From Cynocephalus volans (Eukaryota; Chordata; Mammalia; Dermoptera; Cynocephalidae), in contig NC_084475.1 of NCBI RefSeq assembly GCF_027409185.1, positions 15,582,130 to 15,646,129 of the forward strand: a DNA stretch of 64,000 nt. Reading direction: 5' to 3'. The position numbers were made by a program, and so were the translations under genes. A model generated the notes under the pieces. It did not search any database, was not told where the DNA came from, and saw nothing but the letters and a program-made list of their open reading frames with translations. This document shows positions 25,603-37,793 of the stretch, one piece after another (the first letter of the stretch is position 1; each line of letters begins with the position of its first letter).

Positions 25603-27149
25603 AACTTGAGCTTGTTTAGAAAAACAGCCTCTCTCTCTCTGGACTTTCCCAATGGTACCGCTTCTAGGAACAGCACTCACACTTCCCCACTGCTGGGCTT
25701 CTGGCTCTAGCCTACCAAATGTGGCTCCCCTTTCACCCTTGGCTGGTCCAATGACTTAAGGAACAAATGCCCTGTCACCTACTTCTGTTTCTAGGGCCAA
25801 GAAACTGCTTGGTCTCCAGTAGTCCTCTGCTCCAGCCAGCGTTGCCCCATCGACCCATCCCAACCTTCCTGATGACCCAGCTTAAGGCAGAGACACATCC
25901 ATGGCCTGCACCCTCCAAGGGCAATGCAGCAGTGATGGGGGTGCCAAGTCTTCCCCCAGATCCAGCTCCCTGACTGGAGCGCCAGTTCTTGAGCTGGTGT
26001 GGGCATGACGCTGGCCATTCATTATCATTAGCCCTGGTGTGACGATTCTCTGCTCGGAGAAGGCAGTGCCATCCTCCAGACAGGCACCTGGACAGGTGGC
26101 TGCCTCCTGGTGTGTGTCAAAGCCAGAACCATGCACGGGGCTCAGTGAATAGCATGGGGTTTGAGGCAGCCCAGCCTGGAGCCTACCCAGGCCGGAAGGC
26201 ATCTGGAGCCAGGTTCACAGGTCAGGGTTGAGGGGGCAGCTCTCCAGGAAGCAGGCCCACCCGGGAAAGGCACGATGCAGCAGCCGCCTTGCAGGAAGGC
26301 CCAAGGCTGCCAGCGTGTGGGAGGAAGCCAGTCAGATACACCCTGGGCCCTTCCAGTCATGGCTTTAAGAGCCTCACTGATGACTCACTGCTTGTTGTGA
26401 AAGTGTATCTTGACATAAAATATCCCCTTGACCGCCACGCTTGAAGTCAGTGACATCTCCAGGAATGGAAAGCTGATACGGACATGAACTACCGACCTTG
26501 CCTTGGCTCATTCTGACACCTGTAAACTGGATGGGCTGTAAGCCATCTGGTCCCGAGGGCCGCACCCTGCAGACGGGCGTGTCGGTCCTTGTGTGCATGT
26601 CACTTTCAACTTCCCTCCTCAGAAAGGGAAGGACGATGCTTTCTGCAAACTGCCTGCTCATTGCTCAGGGTTGGTGCATGTTTTTGTCTCAGCTCCTGCA
26701 ATAATGACTTGCCTTCTGCTCCGTCTTTCTCGCTCCGTCCCGAGGAGTCAGCTATCAGGGGAGGGGAGATGCAGGCTGCAGCTCAGGGTGAATCAATATG
26801 GGGAGGCCAGTCTGTAGGACTTAGATCAACTGTTGGAACAGGTCTGTGTGCAACCAGCACACCTCGGTGGGCGGAGTCACGGGACCTGGGGGGCGCCTGA
26901 CTCCTGGTCATGCCCTGCACCAAGCTCCCCCTACTAAACCACAGGCTTGTAAGTGTGACAGCCCCAAAAGCTCTTTCCAGTCCCCTTTGATGCCTGAGTC
27001 CCCTCTGTGGCCCCCACCAGGTGGTCTTCTACCCTCGGGCTTGGACACCTCCCACTACAGAGATGTCATCATCCACCCTGCCACTGGTGTGACCAGTTCT
27101 TTCTGTTCTTGTCGTTTGTCTCCTGGAACCTTCTCCTATGGGTGCCCTG

Positions 27150-27285
27150 GACTGTAGGTTCCAGAAGGACAGGGCCCGTATCTGAGCACACTATCCCCAG
27201 ATGATCACAGTAGTGCCCAGCACTCCATGGCGGCTCGGTACATCTTTGTTGAACAAATGAATGAATGAATGAATGGTCCTGGTTG
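27150..27285 (+). repeat. L2 3' end with (TGAA)n
   Basis: gtaggttccagaaggacagg, cagtagtgcccagcactcca and ttgttgaacaaatgaatgaa, ending in a short TGAA microsatellite. Typical L2 terminus. Confidence 0.6.
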
Positions 27286-30200
27286 AGCCCAGGGGTTACA
27301 CAGAACAAGCACAATTGTTTTTACGTTGGCTGCTCCTCAGATGTTAAAAGAATTCTCCTGTCCCCCTTGTCACCTTGCAGCTGAGCTTTCCGAGGCCCGA
27401 CAGCCGCTCATGTGACATGGTGTCAGGCCTCCCCTCTTCCCTCCCTTCTGAGCCCTCCTGGCTCCTCACTGCTTCTCCGCACCCTGCAGTGTCACTTCCG
27501 GTGTGGAAGGCAGGTGGATGTGGATTCTCTGAGCAGGGCCTGTGATAGGTCAGAGAACAAGCTTGACCAGCCTTGCCCTTGGGGAACTATAGACCCCGCT
27601 CAGGGGCAGACTCCCTTGCACATCTGGGAAGTCCCAGATGTCTGGTCACCAGGATGTCTGGGGAGCACTCGCTGCCCTGTCCCACCTCCGCATCCATCTG
27701 CATCTCCCACGCACCCCAGCAAGGTGGGCGGCCGGGCCCTAGGCATTGGTGTGTGCTCTTGGAGACCTGCTCCCTGCCGCGCATTCTGGCAGGTCTGTCG
27801 CTCACGGCCTGTCATCCTCATTTCATCTTGATTTATGATCAGATCTAATGAGTTTTTGGAACAGCTGTCTCCAGGGGACAGGGCAATTAATCTAGGAGGT
27901 GGCTGTTGAACTCCACTCCTCCAGCAGCCAGGGGAGGGAGGAACCTTGACAGAGGGGTGTGGCCACAGGTGCAGTCCCCGGTGGGCAGTGGGGGTTGGGT
28001 CTCATGCCACTGGTCTCGGGACCGCTCAAGGTCAGAGCCCACCTGGACCTCCTGCTCCTTTCCTTTTTCTTTGTCTCTCCATCATAACCTGAGGTTTAGG
28101 GTAGTGGTACTGGTTTCCTTTGAACTTACCAGTTCAGAAGCCAGGCTGGAACATTTTCCTTCCCTGTCTCTCCCTGGGCCTCTTGCTCAGGGAAGCGGAT
28201 CTCTACCCCACCCAGGCACTGAGTCAGGATCCTCAGAAGGCCGGGAGGTTTGCCGTCTCCAAAGCTGCCGGCATTTCTGTGCTGCCGAGCGGAGCATCCA
28301 GGTGCGCTTCTGACGGAACAGTGCAGGCATGACTCACGAAAATCCCACATGCCCCCCTGGATGAGCTTGTCCCCTCCAGGTGCTTTTTGGGGAGCTGCAA
28401 CCCCACAAATCAGCCACTTTTCAACACTCCTGGAATTGCCTCCCAAGAGCTTCTGGTATCTTTTCACTCCTGGACGGCAGTAAACATCCAGCCCTTGACG
28501 GTAGATTTCGTTTTTGGAAATAGTTGTTTCTGGAAATAGATTTGTTTGTTTAAGAAAATTGAGAGAACAAGATGCATAACTAATTTAGGTAAGTAGCATT
28601 TGAGTTAAAAATAATTATGGCTAGAAGATTGTGAGATAGCTTTTCTTATCACCCATAGCCATGGCTTTGTAGGAGATCCTGAAAGTTCTAGAAAATGTCC
28701 CACGTCATCAGTAACATAACAGTGCAGCCTCCCAAGACAAGTACTCTGGAGGACCCCTGTTGGTAGTATACATTCTGGGGTGTATATGTGCACGCTTTAT
28801 AAAATCAGTCTCATTCCTTTGGAAACCTACTTCATAAATTGGTTTATTGACAACAAGGACAGCCCTTAAGTAGGACTGTCCAGGTAGCTTACCTTGAAGG
28901 AAGGGAGCCAGTTTCTACCTGCATTTCTATCAGCTTCGTGGGGACTTGGGGCTGGAGAGAGCAGCCAGAGGGGGCGCTCGTTCACAAGCCTCCCGCCGCT
29001 CACCAGACTGGCCGAGCACAGAAGCCAGAGCATTTCTCCACAGGCCTCTTTCCTAATTTGTGCCAGCCAGCTGGGGCCAGGAGCAGCACCCGGTCACAAG
29101 GTGGCACCCCGAGATGGTAGGGCAGAGCAGGATTTGAATCTTGCCTTACAGCACTGTCCCCTTTGCCCTGACCCTGCGCCCTACCTTCTGTGACAGAGCC
29201 ATCTACTGCAGCCTCTTGAATAACTAATCACTGGGCAACCGCAGGGCCCCCTGTACACACCCCTGACCCTGCTCAGCTCTGTTTTGTAACCCTTCCTGGC
29301 CCAGAACAGACTTTCTGGCACATGGAGACTCCACCTCAGGCCTGTCTCACCTTTCCCCGAGCCCCCCTCACATCCTGCCCCAGCACACCTCCTGCGGTGC
29401 GGATCTTCCACAAAACCTCTGCTGCACCCACTCCTCTGGCACCCACCCCCAGAAACCTCTGAGACAAGCCAGACTGCCCGGGGCCCTAGGCTGTCCCTGA
29501 GGGAGCAGGGAGGCCCTGAGGTGTCCTGTGCCCCATCCCCAGAGGATGAACGCAGACACAGCTCCCTGGGCTGAGGCTTGAGGGAGGAACTAGGTCACTA
29601 CTTCCCCTTGACTGACCAGAGCTGGGAAGAGTTGTGATGCCCCTGGAGCAGCAGGAGTCACAGGGCCCTCGGAGTCAGGAGTGGCGGGGACCGAGCGGGC
29701 TGTGAGAGTCGGGAACAAATCACCTTTTTTAATGGCAATTTTCACAGGCCTGTTCCCACGCTCTTCTGCTGTTCCTGACAGTGTCAGGCAGTTCTGATTA
29801 AAAGTAATAGATGAAGATTCTGTTCCACTCCCAAGTGTCGTTGTGGGAAGACTTTGGCCTGACTTTCTGTGGTCCCAGCAGAACGGCCTTGTCCCTCCAG
29901 GAGCCAGGCAGTACAACGAGGCCGGAAGGAGACCATGAGGGTTCCCCTTCTCCCCACAAGCGAAGAGCCCTGAGCCCTTGATCAGGCAGCCGACGGGAGC
30001 AACCGAGCTACCTGCTGTCCTCTTCTGGCCACTGCTTTTGCACGTTGCCCACCAAGGAAGGTCACATGGGCTAATGGGCTTTACCTGAGGGACCAGGGCA
30101 CAGGCTGGAGGGGCTGTCAGATCTGTTCTGAACAGAGACAGCAGGAGTTTGTAACCTCCAGGATGGAGACAGGGACGCCTGTGGTTTCTGTGTGTGAGTA

Positions 30201-31221
30201 GCTAACAATGGCAGTTCTAGGCCATCTGAATAGCAGATCCTAGAGCAACACAGAAAGATCCAGAAGTAGCATCTTCTCTGAGTTCTGGGAACTTTGATTG
30301 CACACTTCTTCCTGAGCCTTGCTGGTGTGGGTGCTCTGCTCAGCCCTGTCTTCAGGGATTACATTCTAGAGGACAGGCTTGTGCAGACTGGCCCAGGCCC
30401 AGAGGGAGGGGCATTGTGAAGGCTTCAGGGGGAATCCACCTGGTCTTCATCAGCCATGGAAGCCCCTTCACTCTGAACAGGCCCCTTCCACCTCTGCAGC
30501 AAGTTCCTGGCCCCTCACTGTGTCATCTGCCTCCAGCCTTGGTGCCAGCAGCTCAGGATTCAGCAGTCCCAGCACCAGTCCTTGGTGCTGTTTCTTCTCT
30601 GGAGTGACCACTGGCAACATCCTGCCTGCTGTAGGCCCCTGGCCACCCACCTCTGCTCAGGGTCCCAGCATCCCTGCCCGTTTGCCCTCAGCTTTGTCTT
30701 CCGGGTGCCCTCTGCCTAGGAGGACACCTCCTCCCAAATGCTGTGGGCCCCTCTGCCCTCCACTTCCCCCAGCTCCCCAGATACACATTCTTTAAACCAA
30801 GGGAAGGAGAATGAACGTGAGTCCTCCCCACCCTGCTCCCTGCCGGGAAGCTGGCAGAGCCCCTGTGAGAGCCTCTGGGCAGTGCGTGAGCAGGACTCAC
30901 CCTTCTCAGAGAAGACAGAGCTGCTGCCATGGTGCCAGGCCACCGGGCTGATGACCCAGTGCAGCCCTGCCCCCCTATTGTCATGGCCAGGCCCCCTGCC
31001 GGGTGGTAGGGGGAAAACAAGACACGGAGAAAGAATGCAGGGAACGCTGCTAAGATCAGCAGCCACTTGACCTGTCCCGGGACGGAAGTGGCTGTTGGGG
31101 TTGCATAAATCTGTGTTTAATGACGCCTTCTGGCTCCATCCCTCCACAGGCCCCCCAGAGCAGAAGTCGCCCCAGGTAGGGCTATTTCTGTACCCGCTGG
31201 CTGACCCTTCTTGTTTTCCAG

Positions 31222-31982
31222 CTTTCACCATCATGATCGTGCTGGCACTGGTTCGCATCGGGCACGGGCAAGGGGAGGGTCACCCACCCCTGGCCGACCT
31301 CTCCGGGGTCCGGAACCTGTTTGGGGTGTGCGTCTACTCCTTCATGTGCCAGCACTCCCTGCCGTCCCTCGTCACCCCCGTCTCCTCCAAGCGCCACCTC
31401 ACACGGCTGGTGTTCCTGGACTACATACTGATCCTGGCCTTCTACAGCCTCCTGTCCTTCACTGCCATTTTCTGCTTCCGTGGTGACAGCCTCATGGACA
31501 TGTATACCCTCAACTTCGCACGCTGCGACATCGTGGGCCTGGCTGCTGTCCGCTTCTTCCTGGGCCTCTTCCCCGTCTTTACCATCAGCACCAACTTCCC
31601 CATCATTGCCGTGACCCTGCGCAACAACTGGAAGACACTCTTCCACCGTGAGGGTGGCACATACCCATGGGTGGTGGACCGCATCGTGTTTCCCACCATC
31701 ACCCTAGTGCCCCCCGTGCTGGTGGCCTTTTGCACCCACGACCTGGAGTCCCTGGTGGGCATCACAGGAGCCTACGCCGGCACCGGCATCCAGTACGTCG
31801 TCCCCGCCTTCCTGGTGTTCCACTGCCGCAAGGACACCCAGCTGGCCTTTGGCTACGGAACTGTCAACAAGCACCAGTCCCCATTCCGCCACACCTTCTG
31901 GGTGGGCTTCGTGCTGCTCTGGGCTTTCTCATGCTTCATCTTTGTCACGGCCAACATTGTCCTCAGCGAGACCAAGCTCTGA
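31222..31982 (+). CDS. TMEM104: TMEM104 terminal coding exon
   Basis: The exon opens after a ttgttttccag acceptor, completes the split alanine codon and runs 252 codons to TGA at 31,980-31,982. Recognisable TMEM104 segments in order are FTIMIVLALVRIG, GVRNLFGVCVYSFMCQHSLP, the conserved RHLTRLVFLDY segment, FPIIAVTLRNNWKTLFHREG, and the terminal FVTANIVLSETKL. Several hydrophobic helices are visible (near IMIVLALV, YILILAFYSLLSFTAIF, AAVRFFLGLFPVFTI, ITLVPPVLVAFC, TFWVGFVLLWAFSCFIF), consistent with a multi-pass transporter-like protein. The frame is uninterrupted, so the gene looks intact. An ATG at 31,095 upstream lies in the intron and is not the start. The protein's transport role is a family-level prediction only. 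Confidence 0.96.
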
Positions 31983-33905
31983 TGGCAGGATGCTCCCAAT
32001 GAAGGGAGGGCTGGGGGCCCCTCCCCCACCTCCCTACCTGCAGAGCCAAGATTCATTTGCCTCCCTGGTCTTCACAGGGCAGGTGAGGCAGGGCTCTAAG
32101 AGGACACCCTCTGTGTCTCCAGCTGCGGGTCTTCTCCCCGCCCAAGACTCCACCCAGTCTGCACCTGGCCTCACTCACCAGGGCAGCGCTCCTCCCAGGT
32201 CCTCCTGCCTGGGGCGGTATGCGGCTGCTCCCAGATTCCAGGACTCGTTACCAGAATCACTCCCTCTGTTTTACAACACACTCCAATCCCCCCACTACCA
32301 CCACCCCACCGCCAGAGCAGGCCCATTCCTCTGTGTGGTGGGAGACGCGGTGCTGGCACTGCTGCTATTTATACCAGAACCCGTGTCCCCTCGTCCCGCC
32401 TCCCCGGCCCCTCCTGCGTCCTTGCCTGGGAAATGCTCCACTAGCAGCTGCTGCCTCATCAGAGGTGAATCCCAGGCCCTAACCATCCTAACCCAGCTGC
32501 CTGTGAGGGCAGGGCCCACCTTCCGCACCAGGCCTGGGAGTCGCTAAGTGCCACTCCGAGGGGAGGACCTGGAGAACGGGAAGTGCTAATTGGCACCAGG
32601 GCCCTGGACCAGAGCTGTGATGACCCTTGCTGTGGGCGCCAGCTCTGGAGCAGCAGGCTGGATGCCATGTCCCTTCCACATGGGGACACAGCAGCCTGTA
32701 AGCTGGGCTTAAAGCCCGGAGCTTGTCATCCCCAAGAAGCACCCTATGTACCCTGGCTGCCCCGCCAGGGCCCCCAGGGCCTCCTGCAATGTTGTGGAAA
32801 GCTGCACCCACCTGCCACCCTCAGTGGCTTGGGAGCACCCTGGGCATGTGGCAGTGCGAGAGACCCATGGTTCCCACCCTCCAGGAGGCCAGGCCTGCAG
32901 GGCAGCAGCCTGGCTCGGCCACCCTGCTCCTGCTCCAACACTAAAAAGCAGCTCCCGTTAGAGCTGGGCCGTGGGTGCTCAGTGTTCACGCTCTCCATGT
33001 CCCTTGGTTGACACGGGGTTGGATGGGGCACTGCTGCCATTCCCGTGGAAGGAGACTGGGTTCCCAGCCATCTCCCACTCAATCATGCATGCGCCTGCGG
33101 GGCCGGCCTCCGTGGGCACACAGGTGACTCTACTGAACTCTTCATTTCAATGTGCCTTCTCCTGCTTCAGGACCTGGGGGTCCTTCCTCACACTCCCTGG
33201 CTTGCCCCCAGCCCTGGGTCTGGTACCACAGTCCCAGAGCCCAGAGCAGCTTGCCTCAGAGCTGCCTCTGGCAGGGGTCTCAGGCCCCTGCCCCTGTGTC
33301 TTTAGATTTCAGTGCCTTGCTCAGCCCTCGTGAGGGAATCTTTGTTGCCTCCTTCCCCCTGTGTCTCACCTTCTTCAGGCCTTGGACAAAGCAATGGTGC
33401 CGGGTCTCCTGTGGCCCAAGGTGATCTCAGGGCTGGGCTGTGTGTGGGGCGTCTGCGGGCAGAACAACAGGTGCAGCCCATGAGAAGCCTGGCTCGTAAT
33501 CGGCCTCAACCTGCGCTCTCGCTGTTGTCACACATCAGCAGTCTCACAGCTTGTCCCCACACACCATCCTTTTCCGTCCAGGTGAAAAACGAACACCCCT
33601 TCCCCATCTGCCACTGTGGCTTCTTCGCAGGAGGCCCTGCCCTGGCGTGGGCAGAGCCCCGAGAGCACCACAGTGCTGAGGCCCAGAATAGCGAGGACCT
33701 GGCCCATCCCCCTGTGGCCTGGGCCCTCCCTAGAGCTGCCTGGCTGTTTGCTGAAAACTCAATTAAAACATCTGTACTTACCCTTCGCCACCTACATTCC
33801 CTCTTGCTTAAGGACAAAGCAAATTAAATCATCCTGCCACCCCAGGCTCCAAACCAAATTTTGGACGCAAATTTATTAAAAAATAAATGAAGCCCAGGTT
33901 GATTT
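31983..33905 (+). other. TMEM104: TMEM104 3' untranslated region (end estimated)
   Basis: Non-coding sequence after the TMEM104 stop. The best poly(A) signal is AATAAA at 33,882-33,887, followed about 55-80 nt later by a GT-rich stretch with a repeated gggtggctgt. This gives a UTR of about 1.9 kb. The end point is inferred. No repeats or structured RNA were recognised inside it. Confidence 0.5.
33882..33887 (+). terminator. TMEM104: Candidate TMEM104 polyadenylation signal AATAAA
   Basis: Canonical hexamer in an AT-rich pocket, followed by GT-rich sequence at about 33,940-33,965. It is the first AATAAA downstream of the TMEM104 stop that is not part of an interspersed repeat. Confidence 0.5.
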
Positions 33906-34894
33906 ATGTGACAACCTGGAGCCATGTGCAGCAGTAGGTTTGGGTGGCTGTGGGTGGCTGTGTCCTCTCCACCCCGAGCTGGGGCAGTCCTGGCCCTGAA
34001 GAGAATTGGCCCAAGGTGACCACATCGCTGATGCCAGGGGGCCCTCACCACCACCACCATCTGGTTTCTTTGCTCTTTCGTGTCACCTGCTGTCTCTCCT
34101 GCTAAAGGTCAGATAAGGTCACCTTCCTCTCCACTACTGGGCCTCTGCCACTGATAGCCAGTGAGGGGGGCTCAGGGCAGGGAGATGAGGATCCCAACAG
34201 TGAGACATTTTATCAACTTGGCAAGATGGGCAGGTGAAGCTGTGGTTTCCATTTTGCAGATGGCCCCTAGGGTCAGTGTGAGGAGGGCAGAAGAGGATGT
34301 CTGCCCAGCCTGGCCCCAAATATGAATGTCGCTGTGGATGAGATCTTACACTCAGCAGCCTCTGCCGGCCAGCCCCAGACTGGCCCTTGAGGACAGGCCA
34401 GGTCAAGGTAGGAATGAATGTTCTTGCCTTGCTCCCCACCGAAGCACCATACCCACCTGAGCGCCAGAGCCTCGTGCCAGCAGCTCCTGGCTGTTCCTCA
34501 CCTGAGGCCAGAAAGGCAGCTACAGACTTATAGATGGGGCAGATGGCAGGTGACAGGCTGAGAGGCACTGCTGAGTGGTGGAAGGTTAGCAGTAGGCACC
34601 ATGCCAGGCCTCTAGCCACACACCTGTCCTTGCCGCGTGGGGGCCGGGAGCAGCCTCAGCAACAGGCAGAGGCTAATGCCAGAGTGATGGAGCAGAAGTG
34701 GCTGGCAGTGGCAGGCCTGGGGAAGTGGAAGGCTGTGACCAGCCTGTCTAGGGGTCAGAGTCCTGAGCAAGGCTGACTCGTGCTCATGGCCACTGAAAAG
34801 CCGGCTCTTCAGCCAGATCCATGGCTGCAGGAGAGCACCTTGCGATCCCTTCTCCTGGGGCTGATGGTGTGGACTGCAGGCTGGAGAAGGGGAG

Positions 34895-35115
34895 AAGTAA
34901 CTCTACTGAGGGCCTGCTACATGCCAGGGCACAGTGCTGGGTACTTTCTACAAGGACCAAGCTGTCAGACCTGCCACATACAGGCAGTGAACCTCTGTGA
35001 CATTCTGTCCTCCCTCCTTTGTGAAGTGCAGTGGTAATACCTCTATCACTGGCCAGGTGTGGGCATTAAAGTACTGAGCTCAGTGCCCAGTACAGAAGTG
35101 CTCAATAAAACTATT
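34895..35115 (+). repeat. MIR/MIR3-like fragment
   Basis: gagggcctgctacatgccag, acagtgctgggtactttcta and the tail cagtgcccagtacagaagtg, ctcaataaaactatt. The AATAAA in this tail belongs to the repeat. Confidence 0.55.
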
Positions 35116-36499
35116 ATTTACTGATGTTTATCTCCCTTGTCACTTGCCAGCTGTAAGCACTTGTAGCCAAGGACCCCCAGACTCATTTAAGGCTCCAGAC
35201 ACCTAATTGGTTTCCTAGCCTCCTAATGAGATGAAGGTCTTCTTGTAGCCACTGCCTGCTACAACTGAGAAACAGGAAGTTGACCTGAATTCTTCAGGGT
35301 CTTGAGGCTTTTGGGGTCTCTGGTTCCCCAATCCCCTAGGAAGCTTAAGGACAGCCCTCCCTTTTCAAAGAGCAAGACAGGCTGGTCTGGAGGGTCCTCA
35401 CCCACGACATCATCCGCACCCTGTAAGGTTTGCCCCTCTCCCAACATGCGCCCCTGGCTTCCTGGGAAAAGCTGGTGGGGGCCATGAGCCACTCAGCTGA
35501 AGACAGACAGACAAGCAACAGCTACGGCAGTGGCAGGAGGGAACCGGGTTAGACAGAATTTCCTACTCTGAGACTAGTGAAAAGTCCCTCTCACGCTGTG
35601 TTCCACCAAAAGAAAAAAACAGCATTCCGGTGTCTGGATCGTCAGGCCCTTGTTCATAGCACTTTCACATCTGTGGCCTCACTGTCCCCTCTCCTCTCCC
35701 CTGCCAAGCTTTCTGCCCTCCCCTTTGGGCAGGGGAGGCAGGGACATCACAGCTCTGAACAGGAGGGCAAGAAGCCGGGCCAAGCCAGCTCTGAACCCGC
35801 AGGAGGCATCTTTCCTGCCCCCGTCCCCCAGGGCCCACGTTCCCCCCAAAATACCTTCCTAGAGAAGGAACAAGGCAGCCAGCACTGGGCCCGGGGAGCA
35901 GGAGCGGCCCCTCCTTGGAGCCGGCAGCAGGCTCAGCTCCACATTTGGCTCTTAATTATCTTTCCAGCTCTTGGTTATTAACGATCTTGGGCAGCAAGTG
36001 GAGCAGTCTGGACCTCACAACTCCTCCCAGCCTCACCTGCTACAGCCTTCTGCCCAGAGTTCTGACTTGGGGAGGGTGAGGGGATCAGGTCCAGGGGCTG
36101 GTGGCCAGCAGTCAACATTCTCACCACCAGTGGCCGTGGTGGAGGTCAGGCTCCCTTCTGGAGTGCTGGCCTCCAGCACTCACCTAGACTCACACTAGCC
36201 ACCCTTATTCTGCATCTGAGTCCAGCCCATGAAATCCACAGGACAGAGAATGTAAAAATTGACTGTCATGGATAGGGCCACCTATCCTTGGGGTGGTCAG
36301 ACTCTCTGGCCAAGAGTGAAGGTGTAGCTCACCCTGCCATTTCAGCTGCTGTCACCACACTTCTCACAGCCCCAACCCAAGCAGGGGGTCTTTGGAGACC
36401 CGGCTTCCAGGAACCAGCACAGAGCTGTGAGAAAGCGTACTGGGCAGAGACTCCCCATGGTTTTGCGTCCAGCACTGCCCCTCCCCCACTTCCTATTAC

Positions 36500-36640
36500 A
36501 TGGAATTAATGTCTGCCCTGCCTCCACCCATCTTGTGAGGACAGCCCAGGCCCTGACCTCACCATCCTCAGCAGTTAGGAAAGGGTCTGGCAGAATGGAT
36601 GGTGCTCGCTGTGTTTGTGGAATGAATGGAAGGATGAATA
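36500..36640 (+). repeat. L2 3' end fragment
   Basis: gaaagggtctggcagaatgg and tgtggaatgaatggaaggat fit a decayed L2 tail. Confidence 0.4.
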
Positions 36641-37357
36641 CTGGCTTGCTCGACAGAGTCATTGCGGGGGGATCAATGTAACTGCAGATGTGAAAATGTT
36701 GAAAACTGTTAGCATCCTTTTAGACAGTCCAGGGCCAATGATGTGTGACAGAGAAAGGAGGTGAGGCTGGGAGCCCCGGGGGGAAGATGAAGGACTGAGA
36801 CGGAAGGCAGATTCTCCTACCCAAGGAGTCCTGGCACCAGCAAGGCTGAGCCATGCCTGACCCTGGAAGCCACCCATGCCAGGCTTCCAGAGCCACAGAG
36901 AGAATGCAGCCAGCCAGGGCCCTGGCAAGCTGGCAGGCTCCCCACAACAGACCTTCTTCTGCCTTTTCCATCAGGATGTTGTCAGGCCCTCAGGGGGATC
37001 CCTGGCAAGGCAGGACAACCACACTCCTTGGCACAAGCCTCCCTTTTCAAGGAGACTGAGAGATCAACTCCATCCATGACCACCAGAGCCCCTGTGCTGA
37101 GCACACTTGTCACATCTGGCACCAGAGCAGGTGGGAACTGGTACTGAATACCAAGTGGCTTCTGCTGCCCAGAGCACTCCTTCAGCCTCACCTACTCCCC
37201 GCGTGCCTCACGGACAGTCATGAAGGTAAGTGTCCTCCAGACAGAGCTGCCCACCTGCTCCAGGCAGACACCCCACCCGAGATACTCCCATGATGCTCTT
37301 ATTGCCTACAGGCCATGGTGTGCCCCTCCAGGATGCAGAATGAGGCAGCCAGGATCA

Positions 37358-37793
37358 GTGGGTTGTAAAAGGTTGGTTTAATGTCCCAGGACTCTGATGA
37401 AAAGAGACTCCAGCCTAGTGGATCAAGAAGTGGAATAGCCTGCCCCAATCCCAGGGTGCAGCCTCCAGCCCCACACCAAGCCCACGGAAGCCATGGCCAA
37501 GCACTGGCTAACACCAGGGCAGGGAGACCCTCATAGGTCTGAGCCCCACTGCTCCCTGTGACTCCAGGCTAGGTGGGTAGGACTTTGCATGATGAGGGGC
37601 CAGCAAAAGCCCAGCCCACACCAGGACCTGAGGCTGCTGAGGTCACTGAACTGACCATGGAAGACATCATCTGTCACCGGGGTCCCTTGGCCAGGATTTC
37701 ATGGTAGAAACCAGAAAAGCTCAAATCTGCCTGTCCCCTAACTCTGCACCAGGCAGAGAATCCAGCCAATCAGGAACCAGAGTGGCTGAAACC
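37358..37793 (-). other. GRIN2C: GRIN2C 3' untranslated region (end estimated)
   Basis: About 435 nt follow the stop codon. A variant poly(A) signal ATTAAA lies on the minus strand at 37,377-37,382, which would place cleavage around 37,355-37,365. An AATAAG a little further on is a weaker alternative. Confidence 0.5.
37377..37382 (-). terminator. GRIN2C: Candidate GRIN2C polyadenylation signal ATTAAA
   Basis: It reads TTTAAT on the plus strand, hence ATTAAA on the coding strand, about 412 nt after the stop. No canonical AATAAA lies between the stop and this point on the minus strand. Confidence 0.5.

Larger units (their letters stand above)
17181..31221 (+). other. TMEM104: TMEM104 last intron (about 14 kb)
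   Basis: This GT-AG intron starts gtgagt and ends ttgttttccag. No internal exon was recognised. It contains MIR fragments, a solo MaLR LTR (24,737-25,140), a dimeric tRNA-Ile SINE (25,421-25,602), a mariner-like palindrome (24,273-24,356), an L2 tail (27,150-27,285) and a possible regulatory stretch near 20,740-21,010. Short open frames in it show no recognisable domains. Confidence 0.85.
33906..37357. other. Intergenic region between convergent TMEM104 and GRIN2C
   Basis: The 3' ends of the two genes face each other across about 3.4 kb. No coding sequence was recognised. A MIR (34,895-35,115) and an L2 tail (36,500-36,640) are the only features I could name. The remainder is unremarkable unique sequence. 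Confidence 0.6.

Noticed and set aside
31182-31646. 154-codon antisense ORF over the TMEM104 last exon
   Set aside because: An acidic, repetitive complement of hydrophobic codons, fully explained as a shadow of the TMEM104 coding frame.
35103-35108. AATAAA as TMEM104 poly(A) signal
   Set aside because: It is the tail of a MIR-type repeat, and an earlier signal at 33,882 has a downstream GT-rich element.
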